DNA of 64,000 nt from Bog-473 sp963779735 (GCA_963779735.1 CAVZZJ010000013.1:46619-110618), one strand, 5' to 3'. Shown: positions 36,201-44,688, counted from the stretch's first letter. The notes: generated by a model from the letters alone, not told the origin. Program-made: numbers and translations.

Positions 36201-36333
36201 GCGGCGTCGCTGCTTTCGAATGGGCCGACTACGAGGAGCTTGAATGACAGACGTGGCTCTCGTCGAACTCGTCGAACCCTTGTGAGTCTGACGTCTCTCG
36301 CTCCGAGGCGATCTGAAGCGATCAAGTTGACAT

Positions 36334-36380
36334 TGCCTACTTCTAGGGCGCTCGTTCGCCGAGAGCGGTTGGCTACGCGG
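36334..36380. repeat. Repeat R2: second copy of the comM-leader core
   Basis: Positions 36338-36380 match R3 (44425-44467) at 42 of 43 bases and R1 less closely. The match ends sharply on both sides, so only the core is present. It lies between GH43 and the following oxidoreductase, 77 bp before the latter's ATG. Within it CGCTC and GAGCG form a small inverted repeat. Confidence 0.8.
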
Positions 36381-36456
36381 AACAGCAGACGCACGCTGAC
36401 GACCAGGGGTTCAGGAGTTCATAGAGTAAACGACCGACCGATTACGCTGGTTGACG

Positions 36457-37404
36457 ATGCGACCTTTCCGGTTCGCGGTGCAAGCTACGGCTGCCACTTC
36501 CGCCAAGGAATGGCGCGACCTTGCTCGCCGGGTCGAGTCTCACGGCTACTCGACCCTCTTCCTGGCCGACCACTACCTCGGACCCGGTCCGGCCGGGGCA
36601 AGCAGTTTGATGGAACCCCAGCACTTGGCGCCGATTGCGGCCATGGCCGCGGCAGCTGCCTGGACGACGACGTTACGGGTGGGTTGCCGCGTCTTCTGTG
36701 TCGAGTACCACGTGCCAGCCGTGCTGGCCAAGGAGGCTGCGACCATCGATCTCCTTTCGGAGGGGCGGCTCGAATTCGGAATTGGTGCGGGCTGGCACGG
36801 TGACGAGTACCGGGCGATGGGTCTCATTTTCGACGAGGCGTCCCGGAGGGTGTCCAAGCTCGAAGAGGTCGTCGCGATGGTGCGGGCTCACTTCTCGGGC
36901 GCTCAAATGGAGATTTACGGCGATTTCGTACACGTTGCGGGTTATGCAGGGCTGCCGGCCCCGGTGCAGCAGCCCTGCCCGCCCATCATGATCGGCGGCA
37001 GTCGTAAGCGGGTGCTGACGTTTGCGGCCCGTGAGGCGGACATCGTGAGCATTTCCACCGTACCGTGGGCCGATCCCGAACCCCACGCCGAGGCCGTCCG
37101 ACGTCTCGGCTACGTGCGAGAAGGAGCCGGTAAACGATTCGACAAGCTCGACATCGAGAGCTCTCCCACCTGCTTGGAGATAACAAAGGAGGTGGACGCC
37201 ACGCTCCGCCGGGTGGCGCCAACTTTGCGTAATGCCGACCCCGAGATCCTGCGTACACATCCCAACGTGCTTGTGGGCCCTATCGAGTCGATTGTCGATC
37301 GGCTCGAGGAGAATCGAGCATCGCTCGGGGTCAACTACGTGACTGTGCCTCAGGGGGTCATAGACGACTTCGCCCCGGTCGTCAGTCGTCTCGCCGGCAC
37401 CTAG
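36457..37404 (+). CDS. F420-type LLM oxidoreductase (TIGR03621-like)
   Basis: A 315-residue luciferase-like protein. It has RFAVQATAATSAKEWRDLARRVESHGYSTLFLADHY at the N-terminus, then RVGCRVFCVEYHVPAVLAKEAATIDLLSEGRLEFGIGAGWHGDEY, PIMIGGSRKRVLTFAAREADIVSI, and a C-terminal VGPIESIVDRLEE, the usual subfamily order. ATG at 36457 is preferred to TTG at 36451. It opens the accessory catabolic block and is followed by a P450. Substrate unknown; a role in the same pathway as the P450 is inferred from position only. Confidence 0.88.
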   Translation: MRPFRFAVQATAATSAKEWRDLARRVESHGYSTLFLADHYLGPGPAGASSLMEPQHLAPIAAMAAAAAWTTTLRVGCRVFCVEYHVPAVLAKEAATIDLLSEGRLEFGIGAGWHGDEYRAMGLIFDEASRRVSKLEEVVAMVRAHFSGAQMEIYGDFVHVAGYAGLPAPVQQPCPPIMIGGSRKRVLTFAAREADIVSISTVPWADPEPHAEAVRRLGYVREGAGKRFDKLDIESSPTCLEITKEVDATLRRVAPTLRNADPEILRTHPNVLVGPIESIVDRLEENRASLGVNYVTVPQGVIDDFAPVVSRLAGT

Positions 37405-37483
37405 CGCGAGTCAGGAAACCCACGCCAGCCCGGCAACAGCGTGCGGGCTGCCGCTGGGGGCCTCGACGGGCATCTTCGCCGTC

Positions 37484-37502
37484 GTTTAAACATGTGTTCA
37501 GG
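37484..37502 (+). promoter_or_regulatory. Motif GTTTAAAC-N3-TGTTCAGG before P450
   Basis: GTTTAAAC ATG TGTTCAGG lies about 40 bp upstream of the P450 ATG. The same motif, spacer included in length, occurs inverted at 39532-39550. Inside it TAAACATGTGTTCA is a near-perfect dyad. Two copies framing a TetR-regulated block suggest a TetR operator. Inferred, not shown. Confidence 0.5.
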
Positions 37503-37540
37503 GCCTCGGATGGACATGTCGAGCTGCGAGGAGGGACTAC

Positions 37541-38804
37541 ATGGATCTCGCGTCCGTCAACTACTTCACGGATCCCGCCCTGATGGCCGACGCCTACCCG
37601 TACTACGAGGCGGTGCGCGCAAGGGGTCCCGTGTGGCGGGAGCCGCACTACGGGGCGTTCATGATCACGGGATATGACGAGATCTCCGCCATCTGCCGGG
37701 ATTCTGAGACGTTCTCGTCGTGTAACGGCTTCGCCGGTCCCTTCTTCGAATTCCCCGAGGATCCGGTGAATCTCGATGATGTCGGCGAACTGATCGAGAA
37801 GTACCGCCACACGTTCACCTTCAGCGAGAACTTCATCACTTTCGACCCGCCCGAACACGCGGCCCACCGGGCGCTGATGATGCGTCTGCTGACCCCAAAG
37901 CGGCTGCAGGAGAACGAGGAGTTCATGTGGCGGGCATCCGACGCGCTCATCGATCGCTTCATCGGCACCGGCTCCTGCGAGTTCGCCGGCGAGTACGCCC
38001 AGCCGTTCTCTTTGGTCGTGATAGCTGATCTGTTGGGGATCCCCGAGGAAGATCACCGCCTCCTGCGACGCCGGGTGGTGGAGCAGGGCCCCGCCGGCAA
38101 GCTCGGACAACGCCCGCAGGGCAACATCTTGGGCTACCTCGAGGAGTTCTTCATTCCCTACATCGAGGAGCGCCGACGCCAGCCGCGCGAGGACATTCTC
38201 ACCGCGATGGCCCAGGCCCGGTTCCCCGACGGTTCGCTGCCAGAGGTGATCGATGTCGTCCGCGTGGGCACCATCTTGTTCTCTGGAGGTCAAGGAACCT
38301 CGGCCCGCTTCCAGATCGCCCTTCTCAAGCTTCTGGCCGAGGACCCCGAACTCCAAGAACGCCTACGCCAGGACCGCACGCTCATCCCCGCTTTCGTAGA
38401 GGAAGGGCTGCGGTTCAAGAGCCCGACGAAGGTGAACTTCCGGATGGCGCGCGTGTCGACCAACGTGGGCGACATTGCCATTCCCGCTGGCAGCACGCTC
38501 GTGCTCCTCCTCGGTGCCGCCGACCGTGATGCACGCCGTTTCGAGTGCCCGGCGGAGTTCCACTCGGACCGGCCAAACGCAGGGCAACACGTGGCCTTTG
38601 GGCGCGGCCGGCACTCGTGCCCCGGAGGACCCCTCGTCCGGTCAGAGGCGCGGATCACCCTCAACCGCGTTCTCAAATCGTGCCGATGACGTTCGGATCT
38701 CGGAAAGCCATCACGGACCGCCCGACGCACGGCGCTTCGAGTACACGCCCTCCTACATCATGCAGGGCGTCGAGGCGCTCCACCTGGAGTTCACGCCCCA
38801 CTGA
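37541..38804 (+). pseudogene. Cytochrome P450, frameshifted near the 3' end
   Basis: The first frame gives 382 residues with all P450 marks: SGGQGTSAR in the I-helix, EEGLRFKSP (ExxR), and FGRGRHSCPGG with the haem Cys. It ends prematurely at 38689. The missing tail (SESHHGPPDARRFEYTPSY and onward to FTPH at 38804) is intact in another frame. Comparison with the paralogue at 3.8 kb places one extra A in the AAA at 38675-38677. With that base removed the protein would be about 420 residues. A GGAGG site precedes the ATG. Whether the indel is biological or an error is unknown. Confidence 0.85.
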
Positions 38805-38854
38805 CCTCCTCCGCCGTAGTTGGTCGGAGGGCCACAGGCCGAAGCGCGACAATT

Positions 38855-38864
38855 GGATTAATCC
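38855..38864. promoter_or_regulatory. Palindrome GGATTAATCC before tetR gene
   Basis: A perfect 10-bp palindrome 18 bp upstream of the TetR-family ATG, in the position expected for an autoregulatory operator. Short, so the support is modest. Confidence 0.35.
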
Positions 38865-38882
38865 GAGCAGAAGAGGTCTCGC

Positions 38883-39509
38883 ATGGCAACAGCGCGCCGA
38901 GTTGACACAGAGACCGACAAGACCCGGCTGTTGTTGGATGTGACGGAGCGACTCATGCTGGCGGATGGCTACGCGGCTGTCAGCTCCCGTAGTGTCGCCG
39001 CCAAGGCCGAGGTGGCACCGGCACTCATCCATTACTACTTCCCAACTCTCGACGATCTGTTCCTAGCCGTCTTCCGTCGCCGGACACGTGCCAACCAAGA
39101 GCAACTCGTCGCGGATCTGGCGACCACGGACCAACCGTTGTGGACCATCTGGGAGTACAGCGTCGACAAGACAGGCGTGGGGCTGACGCAGGAGTTCATG
39201 GCGCTGGCCAACCACCGCAAAGCCATCCGCGCCGAGATCGTGGACACGGCGGAACGGCTGCGCCAGATTGAGCTTGCTGCCGTCGCCGGAGTGTTGAGGG
39301 ACTACGACGTCGACACGACATTGTTGTCCCCGGCCGCTCTCATGGTGTTCATGGCGGCTGTTCCTCGGGTCATTGTCATTGAGGAGACGCTGGGAATGTC
39401 AACCGGACATGCCGACGCGGTAGGGGTGGTCACGCACTTCCTAACGCAACTCGAGGGCCGCCGGACAAAGACATCAGGGCAGGGGAACAAGAAGAAACGC
39501 GGTTCCTGA
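38883..39509 (+). CDS. TetR-family transcriptional regulator
   Basis: A 208-residue TetR-type repressor. The helix-turn-helix is at about 18-62: LLLDVTERLMLADGYAAVSSRSVAAKAEVAPALIHYYFPTLDDLF, with the typical final H-Y-Y-F. The remaining ~140 residues form the ligand-binding half, and the C-terminus is basic (KTSGQGNKKKRGS). It sits between the P450 and an F420-type oxidoreductase on the same strand and probably controls this block. Candidate operators are the dyad before its own gene and the inverted motif pair at 37484 and 39532. Confidence 0.88.
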   Translation: MATARRVDTETDKTRLLLDVTERLMLADGYAAVSSRSVAAKAEVAPALIHYYFPTLDDLFLAVFRRRTRANQEQLVADLATTDQPLWTIWEYSVDKTGVGLTQEFMALANHRKAIRAEIVDTAERLRQIELAAVAGVLRDYDVDTTLLSPAALMVFMAAVPRVIVIEETLGMSTGHADAVGVVTHFLTQLEGRRTKTSGQGNKKKRGS

Positions 39510-39531
39510 CGCTCGATTTGTCTTGTGCCTT

Positions 39532-39550
39532 CCTGAACAGCCGTTTAAAC
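39532..39550 (-). promoter_or_regulatory. Inverted copy of motif GTTTAAAC-N3-TGTTCAGG
   Basis: Read on the - strand this is GTTTAAAC GGC TGTTCAGG, identical to the copy at 37484-37502 outside the three-base spacer. It lies between the TetR gene and the following F420-type oxidoreductase, about 180 bp before that gene's start. Confidence 0.5.
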
Positions 39551-39727
39551 TGCGGTCATGACCACGACTGGACCGTCGGTGACCTAGTCATCTGGGACAC
39601 CCGGGGCCTGTTGCACCGAGCTTGCCCGTACGAGGAGACATCACCCCGAGAACTCCATCGCTCCACAGTCGCAGGCAACGAACCGATCCAGTAGGCGCAT
39701 AGCGCGCCATAGAGGTGGAGGAACGTA

Positions 39728-40639
39728 ATGAGGATTGGGTTGACGGCTCGAGGGTCGACAATGGATGACATAGTCGAGCACGCCTGCTGGGCGGAAGAGT
39801 CGGGGATAACCAGTGTCTGGTTCTCCAGTGCGCACACCGGCGATCCCGTGGTGGCGATGGCGCTGGCCGGGCGGGCGACGTCGAGGATCGAAATTGGGAC
39901 AGCGGTGCTGCAGACGTATCCCTGTCACCCGTTGCTGCAGGCCAACAGAGCCTCCTCAGTGGTTGCGGCGATGAAGCGCACAGGCTTCACCCTGGGGATC
40001 GGTCCGTCGCACGAGCCTTTGATCCGCAACGTCTTCGGGCTGTCCTATGACCACCCCGGACGCAGTACAGAGGAGTATGTCTACATTCTCACCCGTCTCT
40101 TGCAAGGCGAGACCGTCGACTTCGATGGAGTCGACTGGAGCACGCACGCCGCCATCGGGGCGCCGGTCGAGCACCAAGTGCCTGTCCTCGTCTCCGCGCT
40201 GTCACCGCGCCTGCTGCGCCTCGCCGGCGGAGTCGCCGACGGCACGATCACCTACATGGCCCCGCCCAATGTGATCGAGTCTCGTGTGGTACCCCAGATC
40301 CGCGCCGCCGCCGCCCAGGCGGGCCGGGCTGTCCCACGCGTCGTTGCCGGTCTGCCGGTCGCCGTGCACGAGGACGCCGATGAGGCCCGAGCCGCTTACA
40401 TGGCTGGTCCCGGCGTCTACGCCGCGATGCCCAACTACCAGCGGGTCCTCGCCGCCGGGGGCTACGAGACCGCCGCTCAGGTCGCCATTGTCGGAGACGA
40501 AGCGACCGTGACCAAACAGCTCCAGTCCGTGATTGACGCGGGCGCCGACGACATTTGGGCCGGGATCTTCCCCGTCGGTGACGAACCCACCGATTCGCTG
40601 CGCCGCACCACCGACCTTCTGTCCAGCCTGACCGGATGA
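39728..40639 (+). CDS. F420-type LLM oxidoreductase (TIGR03564-like)
   Basis: A 303-residue luciferase-like protein, paralogous to that at 20.7 kb. Seen are IEIGTAVLQTYPCHPLLQANRA, FTLGIGPSHEPLIRNVFGLSYDHP, PVLVSALSPRLLRLAGGVADGTITYMAPP, and the C-terminal ADDIWAGIFPVGDE. GTGGAGG precedes the ATG at good distance. It is the last gene of a P450-TetR-oxidoreductase series under the shared GTTTAAAC motif. The substrate is unknown. Confidence 0.88.
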   Translation: MRIGLTARGSTMDDIVEHACWAEESGITSVWFSSAHTGDPVVAMALAGRATSRIEIGTAVLQTYPCHPLLQANRASSVVAAMKRTGFTLGIGPSHEPLIRNVFGLSYDHPGRSTEEYVYILTRLLQGETVDFDGVDWSTHAAIGAPVEHQVPVLVSALSPRLLRLAGGVADGTITYMAPPNVIESRVVPQIRAAAAQAGRAVPRVVAGLPVAVHEDADEARAAYMAGPGVYAAMPNYQRVLAAGGYETAAQVAIVGDEATVTKQLQSVIDAGADDIWAGIFPVGDEPTDSLRRTTDLLSSLTG

Positions 40640-40739
40640 GAGCGACCAGACCCCGCTTCGAACCGTAGCCGCGTGAACAATGGTCGCCGCAGATGGACGT
40701 CGCTCAGGCCGCGATGCGGTCCCCAACGCCGCGCCACTT

Positions 40740-40896
40740 CGTGCCTCCGCCTGGTGGGCGGCCCGGGCGGCCAAGACGCTCGGAACCCACGGCACCTTCG
40801 CCTACCACCCCGATCTGGCGCAGGCCTGGCTCAGTTTTAACGGGCACATCCCCGATCGGTCGCCCGGAGAGAGTTCATCGCGGGATCGAACTCCCG
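40740..40896 (+). pseudogene. Carboxymuconolactone decarboxylase-like N-terminal remnant
   Basis: Only about 50 codons look conserved: TLGTHGTFAYHPDLAQAWLS followed by FNGHI and then SSRDR, matching the N-terminal THPELLRAW...LPxRDRE pattern of CMD/AhpD-like proteins. The rest of the gene, including the C-x-x-C helix, is missing, and the frame degenerates after about 40900. The remaining space up to 41037 holds nothing recognised. Confidence 0.45.
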
Positions 40897-41037
40897 GATG
40901 TTTGTGCCAGTGCGTCTTCCCCGTTACCTCAATGCTCAATGCCCTCCTGACCTCATCCACGATTCAATGGAGGCATCGACGTTGGTCGGCGGATCATCGG
41001 CCTGGTTGGCTCCAGCACTCTGGGTCAGAACTCCACG

Positions 41038-42297
41038 TCACCGGGTGGCCGACGAGTTGGCGTACACGACGGCCTTGGTCGCCGCGTCGTAATGCACCAT
41101 GTAGACAGGCCCGAGCGCGTAGGGGCGGCCCGGCCCGAAGGAGACGGGGGCGTTGGTCCCCGGCAGCACCAGGTTCTTGAGCCGGTACCCAGCGTGGACG
41201 AAGCTCGAGACCGTCAGGTCCTTGCCGGCCGCCTTGGCGATGTCGGCGAACAGCGCCATGTCCGTGCAGGCGAGCTCCACGCTCAGCCAGGTCTCCTCGG
41301 ACTCGGGCACGGTGGCGCCGTACGCCCGGATCCGGTCCGAGGGATAGGCCTTCTTGATGATGTGGACGCACTGCTGGGTCCCGGCGTTGTCCCAGATGGC
41401 GGCGGGAGGGGTGAGCGGGCTCGAGGTCACCACGTTGGAGAGGTAGGCCGAGCTGTAGTCACCGCCCACGGCGCCGGTGAAGTCGTCCTCGTTGGTCGCA
41501 ACCCACGGGGGGTCGTAGGTGCTCTGGTTGGCCGAGAGCCCCTCAGGCCAGATGGCCGAGCCATCGCCGACGGCCACGACTTCGTTGACCCCCTCTGACC
41601 GGAACTTCTGGGCGATTATCTGCACCTGCTCGTTGGAGGCATCGAGGTCGCCCTGCGGAGCCGAGTCGATCGCGGTGATGACGACGGGGACGTGGAGCTT
41701 GGCCAACACCGACTGGACGAGCTGGGCTTCCTGCCGATCGCCCGCATCGCCGCCGAAAAGGGCCACCTTCTTGTGCTTGAAGACCCCCTCTTTGTCGTAG
41801 ACGCCCAGCTGCAGAGGGTCATAGGCCGAGTTCGGCGGCGTGGTGGTGAAGTCCTGGGCCACGCTCGAAGACGCGCCCGCGGCGTAGATCGAGGCGACGA
41901 CGGGCGTGTCGTGTTCGAGATAGCAGGTGGCCTCGAGCGGCCCGATGGCCACAAAGACGGTGTCGTCCTCGGTCAACTGTGTGCAAGAGGTGGCCTCGGC
42001 CGTCGTTCCCGACGGGTTCACCGCCACGAGGTACGGGACGATCTTGCGGCCGTTGATCCCCCCGTGCGCATTGATGTTGTCGATGATCGCGTCGAAGGCG
42101 ATGGGGACGCTGCCCCACGAGATGTTCACCCCCAGGGCCCTGACCGCCGCCAAGTCGACGTAGGGGACGCCGACGCGGATGGTCGTCGCCGTGACCCCCG
42201 GGGTGTCGCTTGGGGCCGCCGACGCCGGGCTGACGGCGCTGGCGCACGACAGGGCGACGATCAGCGCCCCTGCGCCGACCAGGTTGCGCTTTGCCAT
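41038..42297 (-). CDS. Branched-chain amino-acid-type ABC substrate-binding protein
   Basis: A 419-residue type I periplasmic-binding protein (Peripla_BP_6 group). An N-terminal signal (KRNLVGAGALIVALSCASAVSPASA, cut near residue 27) exports it. The mature part begins TPGVTATTIRVGVPYVDL and has INGRKIVPYLVAVNPSG, the usual start of the first lobe. The permease and ATPase genes that would make a full transporter are not in the window, so it is an orphan. Homologues in degradation clusters bind aromatic or other carboxylates. It is convergent with the oxidoreductase block and may belong to that pathway. Confidence 0.85.
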   Translation of the reverse strand: MAKRNLVGAGALIVALSCASAVSPASAAPSDTPGVTATTIRVGVPYVDLAAVRALGVNISWGSVPIAFDAIIDNINAHGGINGRKIVPYLVAVNPSGTTAEATSCTQLTEDDTVFVAIGPLEATCYLEHDTPVVASIYAAGASSSVAQDFTTTPPNSAYDPLQLGVYDKEGVFKHKKVALFGGDAGDRQEAQLVQSVLAKLHVPVVITAIDSAPQGDLDASNEQVQIIAQKFRSEGVNEVVAVGDGSAIWPEGLSANQSTYDPPWVATNEDDFTGAVGGDYSSAYLSNVVTSSPLTPPAAIWDNAGTQQCVHIIKKAYPSDRIRAYGATVPESEETWLSVELACTDMALFADIAKAAGKDLTVSSFVHAGYRLKNLVLPGTNAPVSFGPGRPYALGPVYMVHYDAATKAVVYANSSATR

Positions 42298-42583
42298 GAT
42301 GAGCTACCCCCCGCTCGCCGGGGCACGACGTGGCGGGCGACCACGCTCCGAGGACGAGCGGTCCAGCGGAGCCGCGGGCACACGCTGTTCGTGCCAAGCT
42401 CTTTGCCGTGCGAACTCTGGCACAGGCGCCGCGGAGATGCTCGTCGGCCAGTGCGGAACCGTCCGGCCAGACATGAGGGGGATCACGAGCGCCCGTGCCT
42501 CAGCCATGCGGTTCTGCAGACCGGAGATCCTTGACTTGCTTCCGGGCAAAAAAGGGGGCGTCCCACTCCGGGAATTCTTAGCC

Positions 42584-43780
42584 TTAGGCGGAGCTCGGAG
42601 CGATGACGTCCTCAACCTCGAAACCCACCCGATCGATGTGGGGTTGCAGCACTGCGAGGTCGAAGCCATACAGCTCGGCGGCATTCTGGAAGAGGACCTT
42701 CTTGGCGTCCTCTCGGGTCACGCTGGCGTTCCCGACGAGCGAGGCGACCTTTTCAAAGGTGCGCGGCACGAAGGACTCGAAGTGGGGGTAGTCCACCCCG
42801 AACATTGCGGCGTCGGCACCGATGTGGAATCCGGGGAGCGGATTCTGGTGGGCGTCCTTGCCGACGAGCTGATCGATCGGGAGCTGGCGCGCGTCGAAGG
42901 GGGACACGCCGAAGAAGCAATTGAGCCCGACATAGTCGCTGGCCTGCTTGGCGACCGTACGTTCCCGCTGCATGAACCGGGCGAACGCCATCCAGTCGTT
43001 GCCCATACCTAACGTCATGTCCAGATGGGCAATGGCCGGCACCAAGAACATGAGCTGGGTCTCGACGAAGGCCACCTTGAGGCCGGGGAAGCGGTCAAAC
43101 ACCCCACCGGCGATCATCTGCCAAAGCGACCGGGCCGAGTAGAAGCCGTTCTCTATCGACACCGTGAGGATCATTGCGAACCCGGTGGCGCTGTAGCCGG
43201 GAAGGCCGGCACCACCGTGTTGGCTGATCGGCAGGCCGACGTCTTCGATGGCGGCCCAGATCGGATCGAGCACCGGGTCGAAGAAATTCGTGCCGCCCGG
43301 CTGCAACGCCGGCATCATGATCCCGCCGAGACCGTGCTCCTTGGCCCAACGAACGTCGGCGACCGCCTGATCGATGTCGTCAAATGAGACCACCGCCTGA
43401 CCGGCGCGCCGACCGCGGGCCTCGCCGCAGAAGTCGGCCAGCCACCTGTTGTAGGCCCGTCGGCCCTCAGCCTCGAGCAGGGGGTTGGCGGCTCGGCCGA
43501 TGTCCTCGAAGCGGTTGATCTGGAACGGCTGGCCGTTGGGGAACAGGACCTCGGCCACCACACCCTGGCCCTCTAAGGTCTCCCAGCGCGCCTTGGAGTC
43601 CCACTGTGCATCGAAGCCGTATGCGGGGTTCAGGTTGCCGGCGTCGGGGATCCCGGCCTCCTCGGCTGCCTTCACCGACTCGTCGTAGGCCTCGAGGTAC
43701 CTCCTCTGGATGTAGTCTCGGTACCCGGCCCTGGAGGCCTTCACGTGACCGTCGACCGAGATGATTGCCGTCTTGGCCAT
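42584..43780 (-). CDS. Amidohydrolase-family (metal-dependent TIM-barrel) protein
   Basis: A 398-residue member of the amidohydrolase_2 group, which includes decarboxylases and hydrolases of aromatic and lactone substrates. Likely metal ligands are in ISVDGHVKAS (D-x-H), ISQHGGAG, and GVDYPHFES. FDRFPGLKVAFVE is the family's conserved strand. AGGAGGATCGG precedes the ATG. It is upstream of and on the same strand as the substrate-binding protein, with 286 nt between. A second, distinct member is at 44.7 kb on the other strand. Confidence 0.87.
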   Translation of the reverse strand: MAKTAIISVDGHVKASRAGYRDYIQRRYLEAYDESVKAAEEAGIPDAGNLNPAYGFDAQWDSKARWETLEGQGVVAEVLFPNGQPFQINRFEDIGRAANPLLEAEGRRAYNRWLADFCGEARGRRAGQAVVSFDDIDQAVADVRWAKEHGLGGIMMPALQPGGTNFFDPVLDPIWAAIEDVGLPISQHGGAGLPGYSATGFAMILTVSIENGFYSARSLWQMIAGGVFDRFPGLKVAFVETQLMFLVPAIAHLDMTLGMGNDWMAFARFMQRERTVAKQASDYVGLNCFFGVSPFDARQLPIDQLVGKDAHQNPLPGFHIGADAAMFGVDYPHFESFVPRTFEKVASLVGNASVTREDAKKVLFQNAAELYGFDLAVLQPHIDRVGFEVEDVIAPSSA

Positions 43781-44126
43781 GGTGCCGATCCTCCTCGTGC
43801 GCAGCCCGCCTCCAGGTTCTATTTCCCGGCTAGGCAAGTTGCTCTCTCGGCAGACTATGGCGAACCTTGCTGGATCTGTCAACGCCGAGACGCCGATGAC
43901 ACGGGGGCGGAGTCCGTTCTCTGCTGGTTCGCTCTACATATCCTGACCACCAAGTTCGCGCGCTTGGCGGGGTTGTTGCCTCTCGCGAGCACGACTGTGA
44001 CCCTCCGCTACAGTCGCCGCTTTCCAGTCTGCTGATGATTCCCGCAAGCCGAACCCCTTGCGGTACTGCTGAGGCCAACCGGGCTCGTCGGTAGGAGCGG
44101 CCCGTATGTCCCGCCCGATGACGATT

Positions 44127-44248
44127 CTCGCTGAGGGACGGCGGACCTCAACCGGGACTGAACGTGTCCCCCGATCAGCGAGCCGAATGTGGCACGGGGC
44201 TCGCCCTCAACGCCGGTCCGGGGGCGCTGACCTGGCACTTCAGGGATG
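44127..44248. repeat. Repeat A: nested palindrome, copy 1
   Basis: Outer arms CTCGCTGA (44127-44134) and TCAGCGAG (44175-44182) pair perfectly over 8 bp. Inner arms GGGAC (44154-44158) and GTCCC (44166-44170) lie inside them. A trailing part contains GCTGACCTGG and TCAGGGAT. The same order and arms occur at 55349-55455, in the same orientation. It could be a miniature mobile element, a recombination site or a structured RNA. Confidence 0.75.
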
Positions 44249-44299
44249 CTGATTGCCGCAACCCCCCCATTACTGCTCGTTACGTCCTCGTCAACGGCG

Positions 44300-44480
44300 G
44301 CAGACCGTTGGACACGGGGACCTCGACGGATATGGGGTTGCCCGGCACCACTCGGCGTGGCGGATGCGACCGTGGCAAGCATGTGGGGGAACGTCGCACC
44401 GGTCGAGCCCCTGAGCCCCGGCAATACTTCTAGGGCGCTCGTTCGCCGAAAGCGGTTGGCTACGCGGGTATCCCCGTCAC
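44300..44480 (-). pseudogene. Repeat R3: decayed comM 5' end and leader
   Basis: On the - strand the start ATG (44382-44380) is followed by M-L-A-T-V-A-S-A-T, matching comM's M-L-A-A-I-S-A-A-T, and after a frame change by ISVEVPVSNGLP, matching VSVEVHVSNGLP. Similarity then ends. Upstream of the ATG the leader matches comM's too, including the 43-bp core (44425-44467). By eye the copy is about 70% identical over the coding part. It is about 9.9 kb from, and in the same orientation as, intact comM. Confidence 0.75.
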
Positions 44481-44688
44481 ACGAGTGGGGCAGGGTCGCA
44501 GCAGTACAATCAAGTCGTGCGCACGAGGGCAGTTTTCCGTGTTTTGCGACACTGACGGCCAACATCGCAGCAGAACTTGGTTGTCGGGTGGCGCGTTTAC
44601 GCTGGACACCGGCACTGTGACCAAGCACGAGTGTCAGGCCCGCTACCGAGCCGCAGTCGGCGCGTAGCCACAACAAGAAGGCGACATA

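Larger units (their letters stand above)
43781..44688. other. 908-nt intergenic region with repeats, no intact gene
   Basis: Lower-GC DNA between two divergent amidohydrolase genes. It contains repeat A (44127-44248) and repeat R3 with a decayed comM 5' end (44300-44480). No intact coding region was found on either strand. The part 43781-44126 holds nothing I recognise; from 44480 to 44688 only the leader of the next gene is seen. Confidence 0.7.

Noticed and set aside
36327..36355. TTGACA in front of repeat R2 as a promoter -35 box
   Set aside because: No hexamer resembling a -10 lies at 16-18 bp, and the other two repeat copies lack the TTGACA.
42541..42583. Possible terminator after the amidohydrolase (T-run on the - strand)
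   Set aside because: A run of six T is present but the preceding stem is only GGG/CCC with a three-base loop, too weak to call.
44425..44467. R repeats as integron attC sites or CRISPR-like repeats
   Set aside because: No GTTRRRY/RYYYAAC pair is present, the spacing between copies is kilobases, and no integron integrase or cas genes are in the window.
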